Assembly (NCBI GenBank): GCA_023423065.1
Contig: JAFAGC010000004.1
Coordinates: 1 to 52,743, forward strand
DNA: 52,743 nucleotides
Direction: 5' to 3'
Source: Pseudomonadota bacterium
Lineage (GTDB): Bacteria > Pseudomonadota > Gammaproteobacteria > Steroidobacterales > Steroidobacteraceae
A model generated the notes under the pieces. The model worked only from the letters and a program-made list of their open reading frames with translations, did not search any database and was not told where the DNA came from. Position 1 is the first letter of the stretch. Each line of letters starts with the position of its first letter. A program made the position numbers and the translations under genes. Positions 27,225 through 36,048 of this stretch are shown here, piece by piece.

Positions 27225-28472
27225 ATGCTGAATTCGCTGCCCCTGTTCATCGGCCTGCGGTACGTCCGGGCGCGTTCCCACAAGTTCTTCGTTTCCTTCA
27301 TTACCTGGGTTTCGCTGCTGTGTGTGTGCCTGGGAGTGACGGCGCTCATCGTCATCCTGTCGGTCATGAACGGCCTCGAAGGGGAGCTGCGGGAGCGGCT
27401 GCTGGCGCTGTCGTCGCATGCCCGCATCTACGTGCCCGCCGGCTCGCCCGCGCCCGACTGGCAGGCCCTGGCTAACCAAGTGCGCGCCGCGCCCGGCGTC
27501 GTCGGCGCCGCGCCATTCCTCGAGATCGAAGCCCTGGCCGTCCGAAAGCCCGAGATGCTTCCGGTGCGCCTGCGGGGCATCGACACGGCGCACGAGGGGG
27601 AGGTCGAGCGCATCGAGGACGCGATCGTCGAAGGACGGCTCGGCGATCTCGAGCCCGGCTTCGACCGCGTCCTCATCGGAAGGACCATCGCGCAGATGCT
27701 GGGCGTGCGGGTGGGGGACCCGATCACGGTGCTGATCCCGACCACCGACGCGAACGGCACGCCCGAACCGCGCCTGCGCGAATTCACCGTGGCCGGCGTG
27801 TTCAACGTCGCGCTGCAGGACTACGACGGTTCCCTGCTGATCGCGGCGCTCGACGACGTGCGCGCGGTGCTGCCCAGCGCCGATTCGCGCATGGGCATGC
27901 ACGTGAACTTCCGCGACGCGCTCGTCGCGCCGGAAATGGCCGCGCGGCTGGCCACCGAACTACCGCCCGGCGTCGCGATCACCGACTGGACCGTCGATCA
28001 TGCCAGCTACTTCCGCGCGATCCGCATCGAAAAAACCATGGTCGCGCTGATCCTCACGCTCATCGTCGCGGTCGCGGCCTTCTACCTCGTCGCGATGCTC
28101 GCGATGGTGGTGACGGACAAGCGCACCGACATCGCGATCCTGCGGACCCTCGGAACCTCGCCGCGCCGTGTCATGGCGATCTTCCTGATCCAGGGCATGG
28201 TCATCGCCTGGTTCGGCGTCGCGCTGGGCGTGATCTTCGGGACGTTGATCGGCCATTACGCCGGCCCGATCGCGCTGTTCCTCGAACGGCTGTTCCGTTT
28301 CGAGTTCTTCAGCTCCGACATATACGTCATCACGCGGCTGCCCTCGGAGCTGCGCCTGGGACAGATCGTCCTGATCGCCGGCGTCGCGATGCTGATCACG
28401 CTGCTCGCGACCATCTACCCGGCGCTGCGCGCCGCGCGCGTGCCCCCGGCCGACGCCCTGCGGTACGAGTAG
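27225..28472 (+). CDS. lolC: Lipoprotein-releasing ABC transporter permease (LolC/LolE family), first copy
   Basis: This 415-residue MacB-type permease has an N-terminal helix (FFVSFITWVSLLCVCLGVTALIVILSVMNG), a ~210-residue periplasmic domain, and three C-terminal helices with TDKRTDIAILRTLGTSPRRVM as the coupling helix. The C-terminus is ATIYPALRAARVPPADALRYE. The Lol complex extracts mature lipoproteins from the inner membrane for LolA. The ATG at 27225 is preceded by a diffuse upstream frame that is not family-like. It starts the cluster lolC-lolE-lolD. Confidence 0.93.
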   Translation: MLNSLPLFIGLRYVRARSHKFFVSFITWVSLLCVCLGVTALIVILSVMNGLEGELRERLLALSSHARIYVPAGSPAPDWQALANQVRAAPGVVGAAPFLEIEALAVRKPEMLPVRLRGIDTAHEGEVERIEDAIVEGRLGDLEPGFDRVLIGRTIAQMLGVRVGDPITVLIPTTDANGTPEPRLREFTVAGVFNVALQDYDGSLLIAALDDVRAVLPSADSRMGMHVNFRDALVAPEMAARLATELPPGVAITDWTVDHASYFRAIRIEKTMVALILTLIVAVAAFYLVAMLAMVVTDKRTDIAILRTLGTSPRRVMAIFLIQGMVIAWFGVALGVIFGTLIGHYAGPIALFLERLFRFEFFSSDIYVITRLPSELRLGQIVLIAGVAMLITLLATIYPALRAARVPPADALRYE

Positions 28473-28478
28473 TTCGCG

Positions 28479-29735
28479 ATGCGCGCACCCTACGAAGTCC
28501 TCATCGCCGCCCGGTATCTGCGCTCGACGCATCGCAGCGGCTTCGTATCGTTCGTCGCTTCGATGTCGGTGCTCGGGCTCGCGCTCGGCGTCGCGGTGCT
28601 GATCGTGGTGCTCTCCGTGCTCAACGGTTTCGAGACCGAGCTGCGCGGCCGCATGCTGTCCGTGACCTCGCATGCGTCGATCACCGGAATACAGGGCGAC
28701 ATCGCCGACTGGCGTCGCGGTCTCGAGCTTGCGGCGCGGACTCCCGGCGTCAAGGCGGTCGTGCCTTTCATCGAGTCGCGCGGCCTGCTCGCCAACGGCG
28801 AACGGGTCGCCGGCACGGCGGTGCGCGGCATCCTGCCCGAGGAGGAAGCGCGCGCCGTGGGGCTCGGTTCGCGGCTGAAGCAGGGGACTCTCGACGAGCT
28901 CGAGCCCGGCAAGTTCCGCATCATCCTCGGCAGTGCGCTCGCGACCGAACTCGGCGTGACGGTCGGACAGAACGTCGTGCTCATGGCGCCCGAGGGCAGC
29001 GCGACGCCGGTGGGATTCATGCCGCGCCAGCGGCGCTTCACGGTCAGCGGCATCTTCGAATCCGGGATGTACGAATACGACCGCGGCCTCGCGCTCGTGC
29101 ACATGAACGATGCGGCGCGGCTCTATCGCCTCGGCGACAAGGTGACCGGGCTGAGACTCGCGCTCGAGGATCCATTCGCCGCGCCGCGTATCGTGCGCGA
29201 CGTGGCGCAGGCCATCGACTTCGACGGCAACGGCTTTTTCGTGACGGACTGGACGCGCGACCACGCGGTGTTCTTCCGCTCCATCGAGCTCACGAAATCG
29301 ATGATGTTCTTCATCCTGCTCATCCTGGTCGTCGTGGCGGCGATCAACCTCGTCGCGATGCTCGTGATGATCGTGAAGGAGAAGCAGACCGACATCGCGA
29401 TCCTGCGCACCATCGGCGCCGCGCCCATCAACGTGCTGCGCGCATTCCTGCTGCAGGGCGCGCTGATCGGCCTGGCGGGCACGCTGGCGGGAGCGTTGCT
29501 CGGGTGGCTGCTCGCGAGCAACGTGCAGGTCATCGTGCAGGCGATCGAGCGTGCCTTCGACGTGCAATTCCTCGATGCCAGCGTGTATTTCATGAGCGAT
29601 CTGCCGGCCGAGGTGCGCGTCGGCGACGTGCTGCGGGTTTCCGTGGTCGCGCTGGTCCTCGCCGCGCTCGCAACTATCTACCCGGCATGGCGCGCGGCGC
29701 GCACCATGCCCGCGGAGGCTCTACGACATGACTGA
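28479..29735 (+). CDS. lolE: Lipoprotein-releasing ABC transporter permease (LolC/LolE family), second copy
   Basis: This 418-residue paralogue of the preceding gene has the same layout: the first helix (SFVASMSVLGLALGVAVLIVVLSVLNG), the periplasmic domain, and the coupling helix KEKQTDIAILRTIGAAPINVL. The end is ATIYPAWRAARTMPAEALRHD. The two permeases form a heterodimer in the Lol complex. The gene starts 6 bp after the first permease gene and overlaps lolD by 8 bp. Assigning LolC versus LolE between the two paralogues is by position only. Confidence 0.9.
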   Translation: MRAPYEVLIAARYLRSTHRSGFVSFVASMSVLGLALGVAVLIVVLSVLNGFETELRGRMLSVTSHASITGIQGDIADWRRGLELAARTPGVKAVVPFIESRGLLANGERVAGTAVRGILPEEEARAVGLGSRLKQGTLDELEPGKFRIILGSALATELGVTVGQNVVLMAPEGSATPVGFMPRQRRFTVSGIFESGMYEYDRGLALVHMNDAARLYRLGDKVTGLRLALEDPFAAPRIVRDVAQAIDFDGNGFFVTDWTRDHAVFFRSIELTKSMMFFILLILVVVAAINLVAMLVMIVKEKQTDIAILRTIGAAPINVLRAFLLQGALIGLAGTLAGALLGWLLASNVQVIVQAIERAFDVQFLDASVYFMSDLPAEVRVGDVLRVSVVALVLAALATIYPAWRAARTMPAEALRHD

Positions 29736-30411
29736 ACTCGTCCTCGAAGCGAACTCGATCGCACGCAGCTTTCGCCAGGGACCCATCGATCTGGAAGTGC
29801 TGCGGGGCATCGGCCTCGAGGTCAGGGCCGGCGAACGCATCGCGATCATCGGGGCATCCGGGTCCGGCAAGACCACGCTGCTGCAGATCCTCGGAGGACT
29901 CGACCGTCCGACGTCGGGAACGGTGCGGGTCTGTGGCCAGGACATCCACGCGCTGGACGAACGCGCGCGCGGCGAGCTGCGCAATCGCGCGCTCGGCTTC
30001 ATCTACCAGTTCCATCACCTGCTGCAGGAATTCTCGGCGCTCGAGAACGTCGCGATGCCGCTGCTGGTGCGGCGCACGCCCCATCAGGAAGCCGAGGAGC
30101 GCGCGCGCAGGATTCTCGGTCGCGTTGGGCTCGGGGAGCGGCTGATTCACCGGCCGAACGAGTTGTCGGGCGGCGAACGCCAGCGCGCCGCGGTGGCGCG
30201 CGCGCTCGTGACGGGCCCGCGCATCGTGCTCGCCGACGAGCCCACCGGAAACCTCGACGGCGCGAACGCCGAATCGGTGTTCGAGCTGATGCTCGAGCTC
30301 AATCGCGAGCTTCAGACCAGCCTCGTGGTCGTGACTCATGACCGCAAGCTCGCGAGCCGCATGGATCGCATTCTCGAGCTGGAACGCGGGAATCTAGTCG
30401 AACGCGCCTGA
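29728..30411 (+). CDS. lolD: Lipoprotein-releasing system ATP-binding protein LolD
   Basis: The 227-residue ABC ATPase has Walker A GASGSGKTT, Q-loop region YQFHHLLQEFSALENV (a LolD-type feature), signature LSGGERQR, Walker B IVLADEPTGNLDG and the switch His in VVTHD. It powers LolC/E. A GAGG site precedes its ATG inside the second permease gene. It overlaps the convergent DUF2062 gene by 18 bp. Confidence 0.96.
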   Translation: MTELVLEANSIARSFRQGPIDLEVLRGIGLEVRAGERIAIIGASGSGKTTLLQILGGLDRPTSGTVRVCGQDIHALDERARGELRNRALGFIYQFHHLLQEFSALENVAMPLLVRRTPHQEAEERARRILGRVGLGERLIHRPNELSGGERQRAAVARALVTGPRIVLADEPTGNLDGANAESVFELMLELNRELQTSLVVVTHDRKLASRMDRILELERGNLVERA

Positions 30412-30930
30412 TTTCGACGTCGCCGCCCCGGCTCGTTCGCGGTATCTCTTGCGCGTGTTGTAGCGCCACAGCACGTCGAGCAGGGCGTATCCGAGAAGCC
30501 CCGCGAGCGCGCCCGTGATGCCACAGCCGACCAGGAAGGGCTTCCACATCGGGCCGAGACCGTGCTGCACCCAATCCCAGCTCAATTCGAAATGGAACTT
30601 CTTCGCCGGAGCGCCCGTGACCAGCACGCCGATCCGGTATGCGAGGTAGTACACGGGTACGACGGTCAGCGGATTGACCGCTAACGAGGCGACCATGATG
30701 CTCGGAATGTGGATGCGGCAGAAGATCGCGACCAGTGCGGCGAGCGGGATGTGGATAGGCAGGGGCACGAAGCAGATCGCGAGCCCGGCGCCGAAGGCCG
30801 GTGTCACGGTTCGACGCTGCAGCGACCAGAGCCGCGGATCGCCGAAGAATCGACCGAAGGGTTTCAACGCCCAGTGGTTTCGCAGGGTCTCCCTGCGGGG
30901 CGTGATCTTGCGGAACAGGTGCCGGGGCAT
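30394..30930 (-). CDS. DUF2062 domain membrane protein
   Basis: The 178-residue protein has three hydrophobic segments. It carries the DUF2062 pattern RTVTPAFGAGLAICFVPLPIHIPLAA, then the segment VASLAVNPLTVVPVYYLAYRIG, and a C-terminal helix (KPFLVGCGITGALAGLLGYALLDV). Function is unknown; the family is often next to Lol or glycosyltransferase genes. The ATG at 30930 (MPRHLFRK) gives the usual family length; the upstream continuation of this frame is antisense to comEC. The 3' end overlaps the end of lolD. Confidence 0.88.
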   Translation of the reverse strand: MPRHLFRKITPRRETLRNHWALKPFGRFFGDPRLWSLQRRTVTPAFGAGLAICFVPLPIHIPLAALVAIFCRIHIPSIMVASLAVNPLTVVPVYYLAYRIGVLVTGAPAKKFHFELSWDWVQHGLGPMWKPFLVGCGITGALAGLLGYALLDVLWRYNTRKRYRERAGAATSKSGAFD

Positions 30931-30985
30931 CGGCCGCGACTCTAGCACCGGACCGACCGCCGCGCCGCCGCCGCGCGGCGGGTGA

Positions 30986-33169
30986 GTGCCGGGCGCACTC
31001 ACATTCCTGGCGGGTGTTTTGCTTGCGCTCGGCGCGGCGCGCCTGCCGTCTGCAGGTTGGCTCGCCGCGACCGCGCTCACACTCGCTTGTTGCGCAATTG
31101 CGGGGTTGTGGCGGCATGCAGCGTCCCGGCGCCTCGCGCTGCTCGCCCTGGGCCTGTTCCTGGCGAATTGCGCGATCGCGCGCTGGCACTCGCTGTGGGT
31201 CGCGACGGACTCGCCGGACCGGCGCCTGCTGCTCGAAGGCAACGTGGTCACGGTTCCGGCCCGCTTCGGCGCAGAACTGCGGTTCGACGCCGAGGTCACC
31301 TTCGTCGAAGGCGCGGACCAACCCGATGCGCGGGTGCGGCGCGTCCGGCTGATCTGGCGCGACGCGCCCGTCGTGCCGCGGGCGGGCGAGCGCTGGCGCT
31401 GGCTCGTACGCCTGCAGCCCTATGCCGATTCGCGCAACTTCGTCGGACCGCAGCCCGAGCGCGGCGCCTTCCGCGATGGAGTGCACCTGCGGGCCAGGGT
31501 CCTGGTGTCGGCCCTGAACGAACGCCAACGCATGGCGCGCTCTTCGATCGACGGCGTTCGCGCATGGATCGCCGAGCGCATCGCGCAGACAGTCGGCGAT
31601 CCGGATGCGGCGGCGTTGATCGCCGCACTCGCGGTGGGATTCACGGACCGGATGAGTCTCGACCAGTGGCGCGTGTTCAACGCGACCGGCACGACCCACC
31701 TGGTCGCCATCTCAGGCCTGCACGTCACGTTGTTCGCGATGTTCGCGTTCGTCGTCGCGCGCGCCTGCTGGCGCTGGCTTCCGGGCGCGCGGCGTTTCGA
31801 GCGCGAGCCGTTCGCCTGGTTGTTAGGCATCGTGTCGGCGGGCGCCTACGCGCTGCTGGCCGGCTGGTCCGTTCCCACGCAACGCACCCTGCTCATGTTG
31901 TGCGCATTCGGCTGCGCGCGCGTCATGGCGCGGCACGTCGGGGCCGCGCGCACCTGGTCGCTGGCGCTCATCGCCGTACTCGTCCTGGATCCGATGGCCC
32001 CGCTCGCGCCGGGATTCTGGCTTTCGTTCGTCGCGGTGGGCGTCATTCTGCTGTGCACCGCCACGCGGATCGAACACCACGAGGGCGCCATCGCCGCGAG
32101 ACTGGGCACGGCATTGCGGCTGCAACTTTCCATCATGCTGGCGCTCGCGCCGCTGACGTTCGCCTTGCTCGACAATGTCTCGCTCGCGGGCGTCTGGGGA
32201 AATCTCGCGGCGATTCCGCTGGTGTCGTTCGTGCTCGTTCCGCTGGTGCTGATGGGCGCCGTGGCCGCGCTCGTGCTGCCCGCGGCGAGCGCGCTGTTCT
32301 TCGGACTGGCCGAACAGGTGTATCGCGTGTGCTGGCCGGGGCTCGTCTGGGCCGCGGACACGCCGCTCGCGACCTGGCGCGCGGTGCCGGAGGCGTGGTG
32401 GATCGCGCTGGCGGCGCCCGCGGCGTTCATCCTGATGTGCCGATGGCCCTGGCCCCTGCGGCTGACGGGGATCGCCGCGGCATTGCCGCTGATCCTCGGA
32501 CATTCGCGCATGCCGGAACACGGCAGCGCGCGCATCGGCGTGTTCGATGCCGGACGCGGCACGATGGTCCTCATCGTCACGCATTCGCGCGTCGTGCTGT
32601 TCGACACCGGCGACAGCTGGAACACGCGCGGTGCGCGGCTGCGCCAGCTCGCGCTGCCGGCGCTCGATGCGCTCGCGGTTCGCGAGATCGATCTGCTGGT
32701 GCTGCCGCGGCTCGATGCGGACCGCGCGCACGGCGCCGCCTTGTTAGCGTTCGAGCGCAAGGTGCATCGCATCCGGGTCGGTGGTGGCTGGCCGGGGACG
32801 CGACTCGGCGCCCGCGCCTGCCAACATGAGCGCTTCCGCTGGGACGGAGTGGAGTTCGTCCTGGGCGCCGCGGACCCGGAGCGTCGCTCCTGCACGCTGC
32901 GGGTCTCGGTTGGCGACCATTCGCTGCGGTTCGGAGGGAAGTGGATAGAGGGGAGTGCGCGGCTCGCGCTCGCCACCGGCGGCCAGGCCGGGTCGCGTTC
33001 GCGAAAGAGCGAGCTCGAACGCCGGCGCGCAAGCGGCGCTCGTGCCTACGACACTCGGCACGATGGCGCCATCGAAATCGCTTTAGGGACGCAAGGAATC
33101 GTGGTCACCGCCGTGGCGCGGGTGTCGCGTCATCCGTTCGCCTGGCGGCGTCTCCCCGATGCGCCGTGA
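30986..33169 (+). CDS. comEC: ComEC/Rec2 DNA-uptake channel with degenerate metallo-beta-lactamase domain
   Basis: The 727-residue protein has N-terminal helices and a DUF4131 region (about residues 80-170). A competence domain of many helices follows, including the hallmark HLVAISGLHVTLF (residues 238-250). From about residue 515 there is a beta-lactamase-like domain (IGVFDAGRGTMVL, VVLFDTGD). ComEC transports single-stranded DNA across the inner membrane. The metal-binding SHxDxDH motif of the nuclease-like domain is replaced by PRLDADRAHG (574-583), and the later His-rich motif (GHHGS type) reads GGQAGS. GTG is the start. Confidence 0.9.
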   Translation: MPGALTFLAGVLLALGAARLPSAGWLAATALTLACCAIAGLWRHAASRRLALLALGLFLANCAIARWHSLWVATDSPDRRLLLEGNVVTVPARFGAELRFDAEVTFVEGADQPDARVRRVRLIWRDAPVVPRAGERWRWLVRLQPYADSRNFVGPQPERGAFRDGVHLRARVLVSALNERQRMARSSIDGVRAWIAERIAQTVGDPDAAALIAALAVGFTDRMSLDQWRVFNATGTTHLVAISGLHVTLFAMFAFVVARACWRWLPGARRFEREPFAWLLGIVSAGAYALLAGWSVPTQRTLLMLCAFGCARVMARHVGAARTWSLALIAVLVLDPMAPLAPGFWLSFVAVGVILLCTATRIEHHEGAIAARLGTALRLQLSIMLALAPLTFALLDNVSLAGVWGNLAAIPLVSFVLVPLVLMGAVAALVLPAASALFFGLAEQVYRVCWPGLVWAADTPLATWRAVPEAWWIALAAPAAFILMCRWPWPLRLTGIAAALPLILGHSRMPEHGSARIGVFDAGRGTMVLIVTHSRVVLFDTGDSWNTRGARLRQLALPALDALAVREIDLLVLPRLDADRAHGAALLAFERKVHRIRVGGGWPGTRLGARACQHERFRWDGVEFVLGAADPERRSCTLRVSVGDHSLRFGGKWIEGSARLALATGGQAGSRSRKSELERRRASGARAYDTRHDGAIEIALGTQGIVVTAVARVSRHPFAWRRLPDAP

Positions 33170-33195
33170 CGCTTTTCGGGCCGCTCCGGTATAGT
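33166..33195 (+). promoter_or_regulatory. Possible sigma-70 promoter just upstream of exbB
   Basis: GTGACG (33166-33171), 18 bp, TATAGT (33190-33195). The -10 box ends 8 bp before the exbB ATG, so transcription would start at or beside the start codon. The -35 matches 4 of 6. Confidence 0.35.
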
Positions 33196-33203
33196 CCGGG
33201 CCC

Positions 33204-33848
33204 ATGTGGGAAATCGTCAAGGCCGGCGGCCCGTTCATGGCGCCGATCATCATCTGCTCGATCGTGCTGGTCGGTATCGTCCTCGAGCGCCTCTGGACCC
33301 TGCAGCGCAAGCGCGTGCTGCCGCAGGAACTCATCAAAAAGGTTTCCGACCTCGTCGAGCGCAACCAGGTCAATCCCAAGGTCATCGAGGCCCTCGAGAA
33401 GAACTCGCCGCTGGGGCGCGTGCTGGCCGCGGCGCTGGCCAACCGCCACCGCGGACGCGAGATCATGATGGAACGCGTCGAAGACGTGGGCCGTCACGTC
33501 GTGCACGAGCTCGAGCGCTTCGTGAACTCCGTCGGCACCATCGCGAGCATCTCGCCGTTGTTAGGCCTGCTCGGCACCGTCACGGGCATCATCGCCGCGT
33601 TCAACGCCGTGATGCTCGGCGGCATGGGCGATCCGCGCATGCTCGCGGGCGGCATTTCCGAGGCGCTGATCTGCACGGCCGGCGGTCTCACGGTCGCGAT
33701 CCCCGCGTACATCGCGCACCGCTACCTTCGCGGCAAGGTCGAGCGCATCGTCGTCGACATGGAAAAGATCGCGGTCAACTTCGCCGATTCGCTGGGCGCC
33801 GAGCCCCAGGCCGGAGAAGGTGACGGCGGCATCGCGCGCACGGCATGA
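33204..33848 (+). CDS. exbB: MotA/TolQ/ExbB proton channel family protein
   Basis: The 214-residue protein has a first helix (FMAPIIICSIVLVGIVLERLW) and two later helices. The conserved TolQ/ExbB segment ASISPLLGLLGTVTGIIAAFNA is at about residues 112-133, followed by GGISEALICTAGGLTVAIPAYIAH. With ExbD it forms a proton-driven energiser of a TonB- or Tol-type process. In this comEC-lpxK neighbourhood the pair occurs in many gammaproteobacteria. The stop overlaps the exbD ATG. Confidence 0.92.
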   Translation: MWEIVKAGGPFMAPIIICSIVLVGIVLERLWTLQRKRVLPQELIKKVSDLVERNQVNPKVIEALEKNSPLGRVLAAALANRHRGREIMMERVEDVGRHVVHELERFVNSVGTIASISPLLGLLGTVTGIIAAFNAVMLGGMGDPRMLAGGISEALICTAGGLTVAIPAYIAHRYLRGKVERIVVDMEKIAVNFADSLGAEPQAGEGDGGIARTA

Positions 33849-34273
33849 GACTTCAGTCCCGCAAGGCGAAGGAAGATCCGGAGATCAACCTGATCCCGCT
33901 GATCGACATCGCGCTGCTGCTCGTCATCTTCTTCATGTTGTCGTCGACCTTCATGCAGGAAGGCCGGCTCAAGATCGAACTACCCCAGGCGAGCCTCGCG
34001 CCCACCGGCAAACAGAAAACCGATCCGATCGTCGTCGCGGTCACGCAGGCGGGGACCTATCGCGTCAACGACCGCGAACTCATCAATTCCAGCCCCGACA
34101 CGTTGCGCGCCGCCATCATGGAAGTCGCGGGCGCCGACCGCGACAAGCCCGTGACCGTGCGCGCGGACGCACGCTCGACTCACCAGTCCGTGGTCACCGC
34201 CATGGACGTGATCGGCAAACTCGGCTTCGTCCGCATCAACATCGCGACGGTCGAAGATTCTGCGAAAAAATGA
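33845..34273 (+). CDS. exbD: ExbD/TolR family biopolymer transport protein
   Basis: The 142-residue protein has a short cytosolic tail (KAKEDPEINLIPLIDIALLLVIFF), with the essential membrane Asp in LIDIALLL, a single helix, then a periplasmic ExbD/TolR domain (DKPVTVRADARSTHQSVVTAMDVIGKLGF). It is the partner of the adjacent ExbB-like protein. The ATG overlaps the exbB stop. It is followed after 10 bp by msbA. Confidence 0.93.
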   Translation: MRLQSRKAKEDPEINLIPLIDIALLLVIFFMLSSTFMQEGRLKIELPQASLAPTGKQKTDPIVVAVTQAGTYRVNDRELINSSPDTLRAAIMEVAGADRDKPVTVRADARSTHQSVVTAMDVIGKLGFVRINIATVEDSAKK

Positions 34274-34283
34274 GCGCCCGGAC

Positions 34284-36035
34284 GTGAGTGCCGCGCCCTC
34301 GTCGGAATTGACACCCTGGCAGGTCTATCGCCGGTTGCTCGCGTACGCATGGCCCTATCGCGGCACCTTCATGGTCGGCGTGCTCGGCATGGCGCTGTTC
34401 GCCGCTACGGATGGCACGCTGGCATTGTTCGTCAAGCAATTCGTCGACGGCACGTTCTACGAGAAGAACGAACGAGTGCTGTGGCTCGTTCCCATCGGTG
34501 CGCCCTTGCTGTTCCTGTTTCGCGGCCTTGGCGATTACATGTCGGTGTATTTTCCCGGGCGCGTGGGCCGGCGGGTCATCAAGGCCATCCGCGGCGACCT
34601 GTTCCGCCACTACCTCGCGCTGCCCACGCGTTACTACGACCGCGAAGGCACGGGGCATCTGCTATCGCGGCTGACCTACAACGTGGAGCAGGTGGCCGAG
34701 GCGGTCACCAAGTCCATCACCTCGCTGATACGCGACACGCTGACCATCGTGGTCCTGCTCAGCATCGTCGTCTACATCAATTGGCGGCTCGCGCTGTTCG
34801 TGTTGATCCTCGCGCCGCCGCTGTCCTGGCTGATCCGCAACGTCAGCCGTTCGTTCCGCCGCTACAGCGGCCGCATCCAGTCCTCGATGGGCGACGTCAC
34901 GAGCTCGGTGAAGGAGGCGCTCGACGGGCACCGCGTCATCAAGGTGTTCAACGCCCAGGATGCGGAAACCGCGGACTTCGAGCAGATCAACGAGCACAAC
35001 CGCAAGAGCAACATGAAGCTCATCGCGGCGCGTGCGATCAGCAACCCCGTGGTGCAGTTCATCGCGTCGCTGGGCCTCGGCGGCATCCTGTGGGTGTCGC
35101 TGCATCAGATCCAGGCCGGCACCATGACGCCCGGCGATTTCATGGCCTTCCTCACGGCGACGCTGATGACCACTGCGCCGCTGAAGCGGCTGATGGATTC
35201 CTTCGCGCCGCTGCAGCAAGGCCTGGCCGCGGGCGCGAGCATTTTCGAGTTGCTCGATATCCTGCCCGAGGATCTGGAGTCCGGACGGCCGCTGCAGCGC
35301 GTGGCCGGCGAGATCGAGTTTCGCGATGTCAGCTTCGAATACAGCACCGAGAAGGGTGGGGTGCTGCACTCGGTGAACCTGCGCGTGCCGGCGGGCAAGA
35401 CGATCGCGATCGTCGGGCGCTCAGGCTCGGGCAAGTCAACGCTGGTCGCGCTGGTGCCGCGCTTCTACGACGCGACCCAGGGTACCGTCCTGGTCGACGG
35501 CGTCGACGTGCGCGAGTGCAACTTGCGCGATTTGCGTCGCAACGTCGCGCTGGTCAACCAGGAAGTACTGCTGTTCAACGATTCGATTCGCAACAACATC
35601 GCTTTCGGCGTCGCCAATCCGGACCCGGCGGCCGTCGACAAGGCCGCGAAGATCGCCTACGTGGACGAGTTCGCCAACAACCTGCCGCAGGGCCTGGACA
35701 CTCAGGTCGGCGAGCGCGGCTCGTCGCTCTCCGGCGGCCAGAAACAACGCATCGCCATCGCGCGCGCCTTGCTCAAGGACGCGCCCATCCTGATCCTCGA
35801 CGAAGCCACGTCGGCGCTGGACAACGAATCCGAACGGCGCATCCAGGAAGCGCTCGTGGAACTCATGCGCAATCGCACGACGCTCGTGATCGCCCATCGC
35901 CTCACCACCATCGAGCACGCCGACGAGATCGTCGTCATGGAAGAGGGTCGGATCGTCGAGAGAGGCAACCACTCGGACCTCGTGGAGCGCGACGGCGCCT
36001 ATGCGAGCCTCAAGCGCGCCGAGTTCCGCAATTGA
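34284..36035 (+). CDS. msbA: Lipid A export ATP-binding/permease protein MsbA
   Basis: The 583-residue half-transporter has six N-terminal helices and an ATPase domain with Walker A GRSGSGKST, signature LSGGQKQR, Walker B ILILDEATSALD and switch AHRLTTIEHAD. MsbA flips lipid A-core across the inner membrane. It starts with GTG. Its position before lpxK is the classic msbA-lpxK pairing. Start residues before TPWQVYRRLLAYAWPY are few and disordered. Confidence 0.96.
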   Translation: MSAAPSSELTPWQVYRRLLAYAWPYRGTFMVGVLGMALFAATDGTLALFVKQFVDGTFYEKNERVLWLVPIGAPLLFLFRGLGDYMSVYFPGRVGRRVIKAIRGDLFRHYLALPTRYYDREGTGHLLSRLTYNVEQVAEAVTKSITSLIRDTLTIVVLLSIVVYINWRLALFVLILAPPLSWLIRNVSRSFRRYSGRIQSSMGDVTSSVKEALDGHRVIKVFNAQDAETADFEQINEHNRKSNMKLIAARAISNPVVQFIASLGLGGILWVSLHQIQAGTMTPGDFMAFLTATLMTTAPLKRLMDSFAPLQQGLAAGASIFELLDILPEDLESGRPLQRVAGEIEFRDVSFEYSTEKGGVLHSVNLRVPAGKTIAIVGRSGSGKSTLVALVPRFYDATQGTVLVDGVDVRECNLRDLRRNVALVNQEVLLFNDSIRNNIAFGVANPDPAAVDKAAKIAYVDEFANNLPQGLDTQVGERGSSLSGGQKQRIAIARALLKDAPILILDEATSALDNESERRIQEALVELMRNRTTLVIAHRLTTIEHADEIVVMEEGRIVERGNHSDLVERDGAYASLKRAEFRN

Positions 36036-36048
36036 GAATGCTCGCGCG

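Noticed and set aside
27960..29567. 535-codon minus-strand ORF across lolC/lolE
   Set aside because: It is antisense to two clearly conserved permease genes, with His/Arg/Asp-rich composition typical of shadow frames in GC-rich DNA.
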